Assembly (NCBI GenBank): GCA_001000065.1
Contig: LCGZ01000003.1
Span: 229,442 to 293,441, forward strand
Length of the DNA stretch: 64,000 bases
Direction: 5' to 3'
Origin: a candidate division TM6 bacterium GW2011_GWF2_43_87
GTDB taxonomy: Bacteria; Babelota; Babeliae; Babelales; Babelaceae
Under the pieces are notes generated by a model, which was not told the DNA's origin, did not search any database, and saw nothing but the letters and a program-made list of their open reading frames with translations. Numbering within the stretch: the first letter of the stretch is position 1; every line of letters starts with the position of its first letter. Shown here one piece after another: positions 26,714 to 35,233 of the stretch. A program made the position numbers and the translations under genes.

Positions 26714-28000
26714 ATGAAAAAAATTATTGTGGGGCTACTCGCGCTTGTGAGCTCAAGTCCCGTTGTGTGTATGGAGAATTTGGCACGGGCTCTGCGGGAG
26801 ATCGCACTATCTGCACCTTCAAAGGAAATTTTCAATCCCCCAGCTAAGAAGGACTGGGAATTTAAATTGTCGGAAATAAAGCTAGCAGACGCAGCTCCAG
26901 AAAGTAAGTTTGAAAAAAATAATAAAATTAGAAACATAATAGATACACTTGCCAAGCAGGACCTGGACCCCGCCACAATTGCGAATTATATGGCCATCCA
27001 GTACAAAGCGAACAGCAAGACCTTTCCCTTAACACAGTGTGACTGTATGTTCTTTAAGAGGAGTTCTATCGACGAGGCATCAATCAGGACAAGTTATGAG
27101 CAGCTTGTAATACAAAAGTTAATAGACGGCTGGACGACTAAAAAGGACAAGGGAGGAAAGGTTGCGTACATAAGTGTAGGCTCGGGAGGTTTGTTGACAG
27201 ATTTTTCCATAGCGGACCAATTTCTGGACAAAGTGCCCAACGCCAATCTGACCATCCATGCAGTAGACACTGAGTACAAACATTACCTCCAGTTACTGGA
27301 TTTCTGCAAAGGGGAGCCTTTTCTTACTAAAGAATCTATTGATAACAGAATAGGCTATCACGGTTCTGTTCAATTGGGATGGAGCCTGAACAACGCCAAA
27401 TCAACAAAAAATTTTGCAACGGGAAATGGATCAATTAAGGAATCTATAATAAGAGACCTTATTATCCCGCATGAGCAGTTCCAGCGCTTTCTCTACCTGC
27501 TGACAAAAAGGCACCCGAAGGCCACAGTCAAATTGGAGCTATGGTCCTCTATGAAAGGGCCGGAAAATGAGATAAATAGGATCGCTCCCGACTTTATTGG
27601 CTCCATTGATGCACTAGATCAGAAAGGGAAAATCTTTTACATCGATGACAACTACTTACTCAAGCCAGGCGCAAACGACTTCGACAAAGGAATTTCAGTA
27701 GTTGAAGGTCCCATATTTACTGATTTCAAGAGCTTATGTGCCGCATGTATAAACAATGTACGCAAAACATGCGATAATCTAGCGGTTGGGCGATATAATA
27801 CGGATTATGCCGTTTTACTGGGACGTTTTATCCACAAAGACAATTTTGATCCCGAAAAGACAGATTGGGACTACGCATGGCTCACAAAAGATCTAAAAAT
27901 AAAAAAGCAAACAACAGACATAATAACGTTAATAAGCGAGTTTTTAAACACCGATGACTATGCTAAAAATACACAGAAAATGATTGATCAATTAAAGTAA
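26714..28000 (+). CDS. Secreted Rossmann-like family protein, paralogue B
   Basis: 428 residues with a signal peptide (about 1-19, ...SSPVVCM). The family signature is seen as a Cys turn (CDCMFF), a helix with YEQLVIQKL, then VAYISVGSGGLLTDFSIADQFL and IHAVD. The mature N-terminus begins MENLARALREIAL, a motif that recurs in a nearby degraded copy and, in similar form, at the C-termini of two ankyrin proteins. The last codons (...MIDQLK) and 69 nt of downstream DNA are repeated at 30993-31090. A GAAGGGG site precedes the ATG and TATAAT lies about 20 nt further up. Enzyme activity, if any, is unknown. Confidence 0.72.
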   Translation: MKKIIVGLLALVSSSPVVCMENLARALREIALSAPSKEIFNPPAKKDWEFKLSEIKLADAAPESKFEKNNKIRNIIDTLAKQDLDPATIANYMAIQYKANSKTFPLTQCDCMFFKRSSIDEASIRTSYEQLVIQKLIDGWTTKKDKGGKVAYISVGSGGLLTDFSIADQFLDKVPNANLTIHAVDTEYKHYLQLLDFCKGEPFLTKESIDNRIGYHGSVQLGWSLNNAKSTKNFATGNGSIKESIIRDLIIPHEQFQRFLYLLTKRHPKATVKLELWSSMKGPENEINRIAPDFIGSIDALDQKGKIFYIDDNYLLKPGANDFDKGISVVEGPIFTDFKSLCAACINNVRKTCDNLAVGRYNTDYAVLLGRFIHKDNFDPEKTDWDYAWLTKDLKIKKQTTDIITLISEFLNTDDYAKNTQKMIDQLK

Positions 28001-28069
28001 AGCGATATCATAGACCCCTAGGCTGCTTTGGGCACCTATTATCCATCAATGGTACAGTCCCATAATTGC
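27972..28069 (+). repeat. 98-bp direct repeat, left copy
   Basis: It is ungapped against 30993-31090 with 7 mismatches, all transitions. It covers the last codons of paralogue B and the following intergenic DNA. Confidence 0.9.
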
Positions 28070-28150
28070 GCAACCATAGGTCATAGAGGTCGCATACTAT
28101 ACCTGCACATAAAGAACGTCATTGAACATAAAAATTACCGATTTTGCACC

Positions 28151-29488
28151 CTATGACTTAGCTATTGCCCTAAGGCTCCGAGCAAATGAACTAAATAAAT
28201 CGGATATACCATCTTTCTTTTCTGAACGGCTTTTTATAAATTCTTTTACTTTCTTTACAAAGTCTGATTCCCCTTCTAGTGCAGTTTCATTTTTGTTATT
28301 TTTCACCCCCACGTCAGCACCCTTTTCAATCAGATACTTTACAATCTCAAGGTCTTTATCCGCTCTCCCCGCCAAAAAAAGGGGGGTCTCCTTCCACTCA
28401 TTCACGCTATTAACATCCGCCTTACCCTCTTCAACTAAACAGCGAACAATAGCTAAATTCGCGTCTCTTACAGCAAAAAACAGAGGCGTCATAAGACGCC
28501 AATTTCCCTGGTTGACGTCAGCACCTTTTTTAATCAAAAATTTAACAGCATCTAGTTTGTGAAACGTCACCGCGTTATGCAAGGGCGTAAAATTCTCCGA
28601 ATCATCAACCTTAACATTAACATCAACGTGCTCATCCTCAATCAAGTACCGCATAATTTCAAGATTCCCTTTTTCCGCAGCACTAAAAAGAGGCGTTCCA
28701 AAATGCTTCGTTTTCTGGTTAACATCTGCCCCTTTTTTAACCAAAAGTTTTACCGCCTCTAACTGATTTGATCGTATCGCCTTATGCAAGGGAGTGGTAC
28801 CCCACTGATCCACAGCGTTAACATCAGCCTTTGCAACATCAATCAAATAACTAATTACATCAAGATTACCACCCTGGACAGCACTAAAAAGCGGCGTAAA
28901 GCCCAGTTTGCTTTGATTAATATAAGCACCATTTTCAAACAGAAACTTTACAATATCCAATTTGCCTAATTCTGCCGCACTGTGTAGGGGAGAAGCATAA
29001 ACCGCCCGAGCTGCATTGACATCAACCCCTACCGTTTTGACCAAGTACTCCACCATAGCAAAGGATCCACCCTCTACCACCAGCTCAAGGAGAGTCTTTT
29101 GGTCTTTATCCACGGCATTAGCGTCCGCTTTTTTATTTTCGATGAGGTCCTTCAACTCAGTAATATTCATGGTCTTGGCAGCAGCAAGAAGCTTTTTAGT
29201 TGCGTCAGAATATCCGGTCCACGGCTCCATTTCAATATCCGCATCCTTTAAAAAACGATAGGGCTCCTGTATACTTGCCACTTTTTTTAACCATGCTACC
29301 TCCCTATTAAACGCAGCGATTTTGATTTCAGCTTCTTTTTTCCCCAACACGTTTTCTGAATCAAATGAAAAAGAAGGATTTTTAACCGTTTCTTTCCAAC
29401 TGCACTTAATTTCATAATATTTCCCTTCACTTCTTGAGAAGGCAAGGGCATCAATCTGACTTTTATCAAACGTAATTATCATTTCCAT
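28151..29488 (-). CDS. Ankyrin-repeat protein without signal peptide, beside an insertion sequence
   Basis: 445 residues. Residues 1-95 are a unique region (...KSQIDALAFSRSEGKYYEIKCSW...). About nine ankyrin repeats follow (100-405), with consensus TPLHxA...LDIVKFLIEKGADVNxxN, spaced 33-37 residues. The tail ends SSFARSLRAIAKS, close to NNLARALKAIAKA at the end of the giant ankyrin protein at 31968. Unlike the other ankyrin proteins here it lacks an export signal, has no convincing ribosome site, and starts only 70 nt from the IS end. Its 5' part may have been replaced or truncated by the insertion, or it may be cytosolic or exported by another route. Confidence 0.8.
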   Translation of the reverse strand: MEMIITFDKSQIDALAFSRSEGKYYEIKCSWKETVKNPSFSFDSENVLGKKEAEIKIAAFNREVAWLKKVASIQEPYRFLKDADIEMEPWTGYSDATKKLLAAAKTMNITELKDLIENKKADANAVDKDQKTLLELVVEGGSFAMVEYLVKTVGVDVNAARAVYASPLHSAAELGKLDIVKFLFENGAYINQSKLGFTPLFSAVQGGNLDVISYLIDVAKADVNAVDQWGTTPLHKAIRSNQLEAVKLLVKKGADVNQKTKHFGTPLFSAAEKGNLEIMRYLIEDEHVDVNVKVDDSENFTPLHNAVTFHKLDAVKFLIKKGADVNQGNWRLMTPLFFAVRDANLAIVRCLVEEGKADVNSVNEWKETPLFLAGRADKDLEIVKYLIEKGADVGVKNNKNETALEGESDFVKKVKEFIKSRSEKKDGISDLFSSFARSLRAIAKS

Positions 29489-29559
29489 GACGCCAAAAAA
29501 AATGTCCGCCCCTTGACCACACTTCGTGTGTCAACGCAAGGTGAAAAGTTCCGGTTTCT

Positions 29560-30982
29560 AGCAAAGTAAAAAGTTCCGCTTTTTTAATTATCAACGACAC
29601 CTCAATCGCCGGCGTGGCGAGCTTCATCCTACTCTCCTTTCTACGGGTGGATGTTTAATTTCCCATTTCATGGATGGAAGGCCGGAGCCAAAGCGTTTTG
29701 CAGCTTCGCTTGTTTTATGCGGTTTATAGGATGCGCATGTTTTTTCTACCATAGGTTTCTCTGGTCGTGTTTCTATTTCTGAGAAGTTAAGTGGAATACC
29801 ACGAATAGACAATGTAATACTGCGATTAAGATGGATTCTAACTACAATCTCGTCCTTTTCGCGAATAAGAACTTGCTGTTGGTCATGTAATTGAAAGATT
29901 CTTTTCTCATATTGGATTGTAAAGTCGTTTGCTACCTTGCGCGTTTCTTTGGTGCAGAATATAGTGTCAAGATCGTATGCAATAATGGCTCTGTGTGCAT
30001 CTCCCTTTTGCGCAGGTTCGACTGCAAACTTTCGATTGTGTCGTTCAATAAAGTCACTTTCGCGAAGAAACCTATTTGCCTCCTCGATCGAAGAGACGTT
30101 TACAAGGCGCATCTCTTTAACCAGGCGATCCTGGAATGTCTTATTTGACCGCTCTACGCGCCCCTTTGCTTGGGGACTATTGGCGTAGATCACTTCGATT
30201 CCAAGCTCAGCCATGGCTCTTCCCCACTGGGTTAATTTTGTATGTTCTTTGTTGTTGAGATTTACATGGAATGAGCCGCCATGATCGACATAGAAGCACT
30301 TTGGGCGCCCATATTTTTGGATGTAATTTTTGGTAGCTCTCATGAGTGAATCGGTTGACTCACTTTTTGCAAATTCAAGCCATAGAATTTTGCTGGTAGC
30401 ATCGTCAATAAAAACAAGTAATGTGCACCATTCTCCGCGCCCTTCGAACCAGTCATGTGGCGACCCATCGCACTGCGCCATTAACCCAAGCATTACGTAG
30501 CGCTGGCGCCGTTTTCTGTGTTTGCGGCGTTTCGTCTTTTCCTGGTGAATTCCAGCTCGTATCATTGCTTTTCGTATTGTTTCTTTGCTGACTTTAATTC
30601 TGTAAATATCGAAGAGCTTTTCGGCGGTGAGCGTTGGTCCAAAGTCATGCCACTCAGTTTTTAACAAGTTGATAGTAAAAGCTTCCTGCGCTTTATCCCA
30701 ACATTTTTCACTTGGCTTACCCCTACTTTTATGCATCAACCCGGCAGCACCTTCTGCCAAGTATCGCTTAACTTTTTTTCGAACCCAGCGAATTGTGACC
30801 CCAAGCCTGTATGCCGCAGTTCCCTGCGTTATTTCGCCTTTTTTATACTCTTCAAAAACAGTTATTTGTTCAAGTTCTTTTCGACTCATGATAAACTTTT
30901 CCATATAAGTTCCTGTTTTAGGTTTTTTGGTCTTTTTTGTTACAAACCAAATTACCCTAAAAGAGAAACTTATCACTTTGCT
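29560..30982 (-). mobile_element. ISNCY-type (IS1202-like) insertion sequence with terminal inverted repeats
   Basis: 24-nt imperfect terminal inverted repeats: 29560-29583 (AGCAAAGTAAAAAGTTCCGC...) and the reverse complement of 30959-30982 agree at about 20 of 24 positions. One DDE transposase fills the element. No convincing target-site duplication is visible (GTTTCT versus CCAACA). A hairpin-forming CCTTG...CAAGG stretch (about 29511-29541) lies just outside the left end. Confidence 0.75.
29624..30904 (-). CDS. ISNCY-family (IS1202 group) DDE transposase
   Basis: 426 residues from the ATG at 30904, which has AGGA at suitable spacing; upstream in-frame codons come from IS-end DNA. An N-terminal helix-turn-helix (MSRKELEQITVFEEYKKG..., about 6-55) is followed by the rve-type catalytic core: first D in MAQCDGSPHDWFEGRG, second D in FYVDHGGSF, E in SPQAKGRVERSNKT, the order and wording typical of IS1202-like transposases. 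The frame is intact, so the element could be active or recently so. The C-terminal tail lies near the left inverted repeat. Confidence 0.9.
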   Translation of the reverse strand: MEKFIMSRKELEQITVFEEYKKGEITQGTAAYRLGVTIRWVRKKVKRYLAEGAAGLMHKSRGKPSEKCWDKAQEAFTINLLKTEWHDFGPTLTAEKLFDIYRIKVSKETIRKAMIRAGIHQEKTKRRKHRKRRQRYVMLGLMAQCDGSPHDWFEGRGEWCTLLVFIDDATSKILWLEFAKSESTDSLMRATKNYIQKYGRPKCFYVDHGGSFHVNLNNKEHTKLTQWGRAMAELGIEVIYANSPQAKGRVERSNKTFQDRLVKEMRLVNVSSIEEANRFLRESDFIERHNRKFAVEPAQKGDAHRAIIAYDLDTIFCTKETRKVANDFTIQYEKRIFQLHDQQQVLIREKDEIVVRIHLNRSITLSIRGIPLNFSEIETRPEKPMVEKTCASYKPHKTSEAAKRFGSGLPSMKWEIKHPPVERRVG

Positions 30983-30992
30983 CCAACAAATC

Positions 30993-31090
30993 CACAGAAA
31001 ATGATTGATCAATTAAAATAAGGCAATATCATAGACCCCTAGGCTGTTTTGGATACCTGTTATCCATCAATGGTACAGTCCCATAATTGC
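30993..31090 (+). repeat. 98-bp direct repeat, right copy
   Basis: Copy of 27972-28069 at an exact offset of 3021 bp. It starts 10 bp outside the right IS end and retains the last codons of a Rossmann-like paralogue (MIDQLK then TAA) without the rest of that gene. Confidence 0.9.
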
Positions 31091-31093
31091 AGA

Positions 31094-31226
31094 CTAAATC
31101 CCTTTTACCACATAGCAACAACGCATTCCAGACCGTGCCAGATTTCCCATAAAAGGTGACTGCCCCCTCCTAGGAATATCGTACGAATATATAAAATTCT
31201 ATAAGCCCAAATCAAGAACTTTAAAA
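31094..31226 (-). pseudogene. Inverted 5' remnant of a Rossmann-like paralogue
   Basis: Reverse-complemented 31186-31224 (TTCTTGATTTGGGCTTATAG...) matches the promoter region of paralogue B at about 26645-26680. Further along, ATGGGAAATCTGGCACGG (from 31150) matches the codons for MENLAR in that gene. The signal-peptide region between them is missing and the frame stops after 18 codons. Confidence 0.6.
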
Positions 31227-31287
31227 AAGAGTTTTTATAGAGACTGCCCAAAAAATGCCCTAATCCCTGAGTTAGAAAAAGAAGACT

Positions 31288-31671
31288 TTAACGAACCTGG
31301 TCTGTTTGCAACTTTCTAAGAGGATAGGTGTCCAAAATAATTCTTAGCGTTGTAATTTTATTCTCAGAATTAAATTCAAAAATATCGACCGCTTCAAATT
31401 GAAGAGCGAATTTCTCATTCCACACGGCTTCAAGGTAGATATACGCTGCAACGGTTGATTTATTCTCTAGCCCAATAAACATATTTTTTAATTCGACTTT
31501 AGTTCGTCGGCTTGTCTTAAATAAGTTTTGGAAAAACTCTGCCGCCGATTTTTCACCCGCAAAAAATGAAAAAACTGTGGCATCTTTTGAAAACAAACTA
31601 ATCATTACATTGTAATCATTTGCTTTCAATGCCTTGCAATAGGATTGAATAATGTCATTGTACAAAATCAT
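31288..31671 (-). CDS. SnoaL-like / NTF2-fold small protein
   Basis: 127 residues with the typical NTF2-like layout: N-terminal helices (...IIQSYCKALKANDYNVMISLFSKDATVF), a curved sheet and a C-terminal ...VDIFEFNSENKITTLRIILD strand pair, as in SnoaL-like ketosteroid-isomerase-fold proteins. These bind or isomerise small hydrophobic molecules or act as simple binding modules; the ligand is unknown. The length fits the family. GAGGAGCTG lies before the ATG. It is isolated between remnants of duplicated genes. Confidence 0.75.
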   Translation of the reverse strand: MILYNDIIQSYCKALKANDYNVMISLFSKDATVFSFFAGEKSAAEFFQNLFKTSRRTKVELKNMFIGLENKSTVAAYIYLEAVWNEKFALQFEAVDIFEFNSENKITTLRIILDTYPLRKLQTDQVR

Positions 31672-31967
31672 TGACAGCTCCTCGCAAAAATCTGAATTTT
31701 AGAACGATTAATCGTTTTTCAAGAAAATAAAAGTCTCACATCACCCCCCACTCACTTTTTATGCAACAACCCACCCGCCACATCCTGTTTCTCTGCCATG
31801 GTTAACCCTATGGTCTAACTATTGAATTTCGTTGCAAAGTCTGTAACATTCAATTCATCCTTCGGATTATCAATTATCACATTGACATCCGCCGCAAGCA
31901 CTGGAGACCCCGAGAAAAAGATGCAGATTTTTTCTTTGATCTGAATAAAAATTAATACCCCTGATCT
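31672..31967. other. Intergenic stretch with a short ankyrin-like remnant
   Basis: No complete gene. On the minus strand about 31815-31917 reads ...GSPVLAADVNVIIDNPKDELNVTDF... to a stop, which could be the worn 3' end of an ankyrin-type gene. This is weak; the rest shows no structure I can name. Confidence 0.3.
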
Positions 31968-34900
31968 TTATGCTTTTGCAATAGCCTTTAAAGCACGTGC
32001 GAGGTTGTTTATTTCTCGATTTTTAGAATCAATAAGCAATTGTTTTAGCTTATCCCAAGTAGAATCAGGTGGCCAAGCGAGTCCAAATTTGCAAGGCCCC
32101 GTCAAAAACCCACCAGCCCATCGCAAAATATTGAGAAAAATAAGGGGAGTAGTCGGAACATTTACGTTAACCAAATTTCCGTCTGAATCTTTTATCAAAA
32201 TTGGGCTTGTGTTCAAAGGCGAGCAAACTGCAAAAGGATTTGCCCCACTTGAAAGAAGCAGGTCTATCAAAGAGATATCAAGTCCAGAATAAATTGCCCA
32301 ATGTAAAGGAGAATGCCCATAAAAATCTGGTTTATTTATAATGTTTCGACACTCCTTAAAATCTCCCAATGCGCGCAAAACTTTATCGGGCGAGCTAATT
32401 TTGTTTTTGCAAATCCCCAAAATAGCAAAGTGCCATACTGTATAGCTCCAAGAACTGATCTTTTCAAGAATATCCCCTTTGTTGTCATACGAACCTAGTG
32501 CTTTGATTGCATCATAGTGGCCTTCACTTGCAGCTAGGTGCACAGGCGAAACTCTATTTTCGTAATCAACAGAAAACGCAGTCTTGTTGAGCTTCGACAA
32601 AGTTGCCTTGCCCATAGAATCCTTGGCGATTTTATGAATAATGTTAACGTTTCCACGCGCAGCCGCAACATGAATTGGTAAATATTCATTTTCGCCAGAA
32701 GCTTTTAAAAATTCCGATGAATGATTAGCACTTTTAGAAACAGTGTCGAAAATAGCATCGTCTCCTCTAAAAGCGGCAGCACAGAGCGCTGAAAGCGGAA
32801 TATTTTGGCTAAGCCAAAGTCCCAACCCCGGAGGCAGAAGGACCTCTAAAGGTGGTTGGATTTCGGATGTTATTCCAACTTCAACCTCTTTAGCTAAGAC
32901 AAATTTTACCAACTCAAGATTGCCAGAAAGTATGGCATAAAAAAGCAACGTACCTTCCAATGTATCACACCCCATTACAAGAAACTTTTTTTCCTTCTCA
33001 GTAAGGGGCCATAATTTTTCTACAACCTCTCTGTTTCCTAGTCTAGCAGCCCTCAAAATTGGTAGTGTAATATTATAAGGTTTTCTATTTGAAAAAAATA
33101 CAGCCATAGCCTCGTCTATATGAAAGTCCAACATAGGAGTAAACGGCAGAGCTTTATTATCTAACAAAAAGGTTACTATCTGGGAGGACTTTTTTGGATC
33201 CACCTTCGAATATTCAACAGCCAAAGAAACTGCTGTGCATGAATATCGGCTAGTTTTTTTGTTAATATCAGCTCCATTGGCAACAAGGTACTTGACCACA
33301 TCAAGATGTCCTTTAAAACTTGCCATATGTATAGGCGCCCAAGATTCAGGTGTTAATGGGTGAGGTGAATCAGTATCTCCAGGCCATTCTAACGGACAGA
33401 TAGTTAATTCATTTATATTATCACCCCTGTCAACGCATTTTTTTACTTCATTCAAATTTCCATCATAAGCTGCTTTTCCAAGAGCCCCCCGCTTTTCATT
33501 GGGAAAATCATATAAAAATTGATACAAAAAATCGATTCTTTTGGATGGCTCAAATGGTACTACATTCAGATCTGGTCCCATCGAAGAAAACAGACGAACA
33601 GCACCTGGTACTTTAAGTGAACTGGCTGATTTCTTGTATACCATAGTAAAAAGTTCTAACGGGCTTTTTTCCATTTCCAGAGTGGTACTTTTTTTATTCA
33701 AGGCCGCATCTTTACCGTCACTAAGAAGAATTTTGATCAAAGATAAATCAATTCCACCATACAGAGCCCAATGCAGAGGTGTATAGCCAAAGTCATCAAA
33801 ATCATTCATTATTTTTCGAGCTTCTTCATGTGAAAATAGTTCATTAAAAACTTTTGCACACTCGGTTAATGGACGGTAGAACTCAAATTCATTAATTTTG
33901 CACGCACCAAAAACAGCAAAATGCCAAACGTTCCGTCCCTTGTACCCCTTTTGATGGATTAAATTTCCTTTTTTGTCCCGTACAATTAAAGCCTTTAATG
34001 CAGCAGGTTGTGTTTTAAGCGCTGCTAAATGAAGAGGGGAAAGTTCGTTATCGCTGAGCATTGAAAGAGTTTTCTCACCTTCTGGATATAATAATAATTC
34101 ATTTAGTACATCCGCCTTTCCAAAGGCCGAAGCAATGTGTATAGGTAAGTATCCAATACATCCTGATTTTATTCCAAATTCAGCTAAATGATTGCTATCT
34201 TGAGCAACAAGCCTAAATATTTCTACATTTCCCACATAAGCTGCTACAGCTAATGGTACAACCTTTATTCCCTCGGTTGCGCTTGAAAAACTCCATGAAA
34301 AAGCCTGAGCTAGTGAAATCGACTCATTTAGCGACTTTTCTGCGTTTAAGGCAACTTTTACAGCTTTAATATTGCCAGATAAAACGGCGTTTCCAAGTAC
34401 ATTCAATCCTAAATAGTCACGATATTTAAAATGAAGAAAAGTCGAAGAGGGATAAGCAGAAAACAATTTAGAAAGAATTTCATCAAGTCCTAGGGCCGCA
34501 GCTCTAAAGCCAGGCGTGGTGAAACCACTAAGATAAGCGCTCTTGGCCCCCTGATTAAAAACCAATATCTGTTTTCCCTGAAGAAAAATAAATAATGGAT
34601 AAGAAGGACCACCACTAATCATGAAAAATTTATCATCCATAGGTACTCTATTGGGGGGCTTGTGTGAGAGAAAAAAAACGACCATGTCAAGAGCGCTCTG
34701 TTTATCAAAAAGACTATATTCAATAGCCAACCCAAGAACTGAGAGATTATTGAGTGTTGTGTGTGAATCAATGTCCGCGCCCTTACTGACCAAATATTTC
34801 AAAATATCAACAAACCCTCTGTAAGCTGCTGCATGAACTGGCGCCCACTTCTCCGGACCTCTATTAACTATATATTCAGGAAAGTTCCATTCCGTTGGGC

Positions 34901-35099
34901 ACCCTCCAAATGCATTGATATTTGCACCCTTGTTCTCAATTAGTTCCTTAACCTGTGTAAAGTCTCCTATAAATGTCGCCTTCACCAACGGCAGCCACCC
35001 ATCCTTGTCCGGTTGATTTATTAATCCAGAAGATGCTTGTTGATACGAAACAAAAACGCATATTACAAGGCTAAACATCCAGAGAAAAAACTGACACAT
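31968..35099 (-). CDS. Giant secreted ankyrin-repeat protein with internal duplication
   Basis: 1043 residues from the ATG at 35099, which opens a clear signal peptide (MCQFFLWMFSLVICVFVS). The frame continues another 87 codons upstream, but those overlap the next gene and lack such a start. The protein is two diverged copies of a block of about 490 residues: residues about 41-540 and 542-1023 both begin with a repeat carrying NIN...CP-EW, W-P-H-A...G--D--KYLV--GADI, then VSLAVEYS/LGLAIEYS. Each block contains several ankyrin repeats separated by longer unique segments. It ends NNLARALKAIAKA. A host-protein-binding role is likely by analogy with secreted ankyrin effectors. AAGGAACG precedes the ATG. 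Confidence 0.88.
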   Translation of the reverse strand: MCQFFLWMFSLVICVFVSYQQASSGLINQPDKDGWLPLVKATFIGDFTQVKELIENKGANINAFGGCPTEWNFPEYIVNRGPEKWAPVHAAAYRGFVDILKYLVSKGADIDSHTTLNNLSVLGLAIEYSLFDKQSALDMVVFFLSHKPPNRVPMDDKFFMISGGPSYPLFIFLQGKQILVFNQGAKSAYLSGFTTPGFRAAALGLDEILSKLFSAYPSSTFLHFKYRDYLGLNVLGNAVLSGNIKAVKVALNAEKSLNESISLAQAFSWSFSSATEGIKVVPLAVAAYVGNVEIFRLVAQDSNHLAEFGIKSGCIGYLPIHIASAFGKADVLNELLLYPEGEKTLSMLSDNELSPLHLAALKTQPAALKALIVRDKKGNLIHQKGYKGRNVWHFAVFGACKINEFEFYRPLTECAKVFNELFSHEEARKIMNDFDDFGYTPLHWALYGGIDLSLIKILLSDGKDAALNKKSTTLEMEKSPLELFTMVYKKSASSLKVPGAVRLFSSMGPDLNVVPFEPSKRIDFLYQFLYDFPNEKRGALGKAAYDGNLNEVKKCVDRGDNINELTICPLEWPGDTDSPHPLTPESWAPIHMASFKGHLDVVKYLVANGADINKKTSRYSCTAVSLAVEYSKVDPKKSSQIVTFLLDNKALPFTPMLDFHIDEAMAVFFSNRKPYNITLPILRAARLGNREVVEKLWPLTEKEKKFLVMGCDTLEGTLLFYAILSGNLELVKFVLAKEVEVGITSEIQPPLEVLLPPGLGLWLSQNIPLSALCAAAFRGDDAIFDTVSKSANHSSEFLKASGENEYLPIHVAAARGNVNIIHKIAKDSMGKATLSKLNKTAFSVDYENRVSPVHLAASEGHYDAIKALGSYDNKGDILEKISSWSYTVWHFAILGICKNKISSPDKVLRALGDFKECRNIINKPDFYGHSPLHWAIYSGLDISLIDLLLSSGANPFAVCSPLNTSPILIKDSDGNLVNVNVPTTPLIFLNILRWAGGFLTGPCKFGLAWPPDSTWDKLKQLLIDSKNREINNLARALKAIAKA

Positions 35100-35233
35100 G
35101 AAAAACGTTCCTTTTCTCTTCAACTCTCTTCTTTGTACATTGCCTAACACATAACACACCACAATGCTTTTGTATATATCCCAATTTTCCTCTGTGAAAT
35201 CGAAATCACGCAGTGCGATGGCGAATGAAAAAA

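Noticed and set aside
28122..28562. A 146-codon plus-strand frame starting after paralogue B
   Set aside because: It runs antisense through the ankyrin repeats of the minus-strand gene and shows only repeat-derived periodicity.
30905..31012. Longer transposase reading frame starting at 31012
   Set aside because: Those codons lie in the IS end and in the 98-bp repeat; the ATG at 30904 has a ribosome site and a helix-turn-helix right after it.
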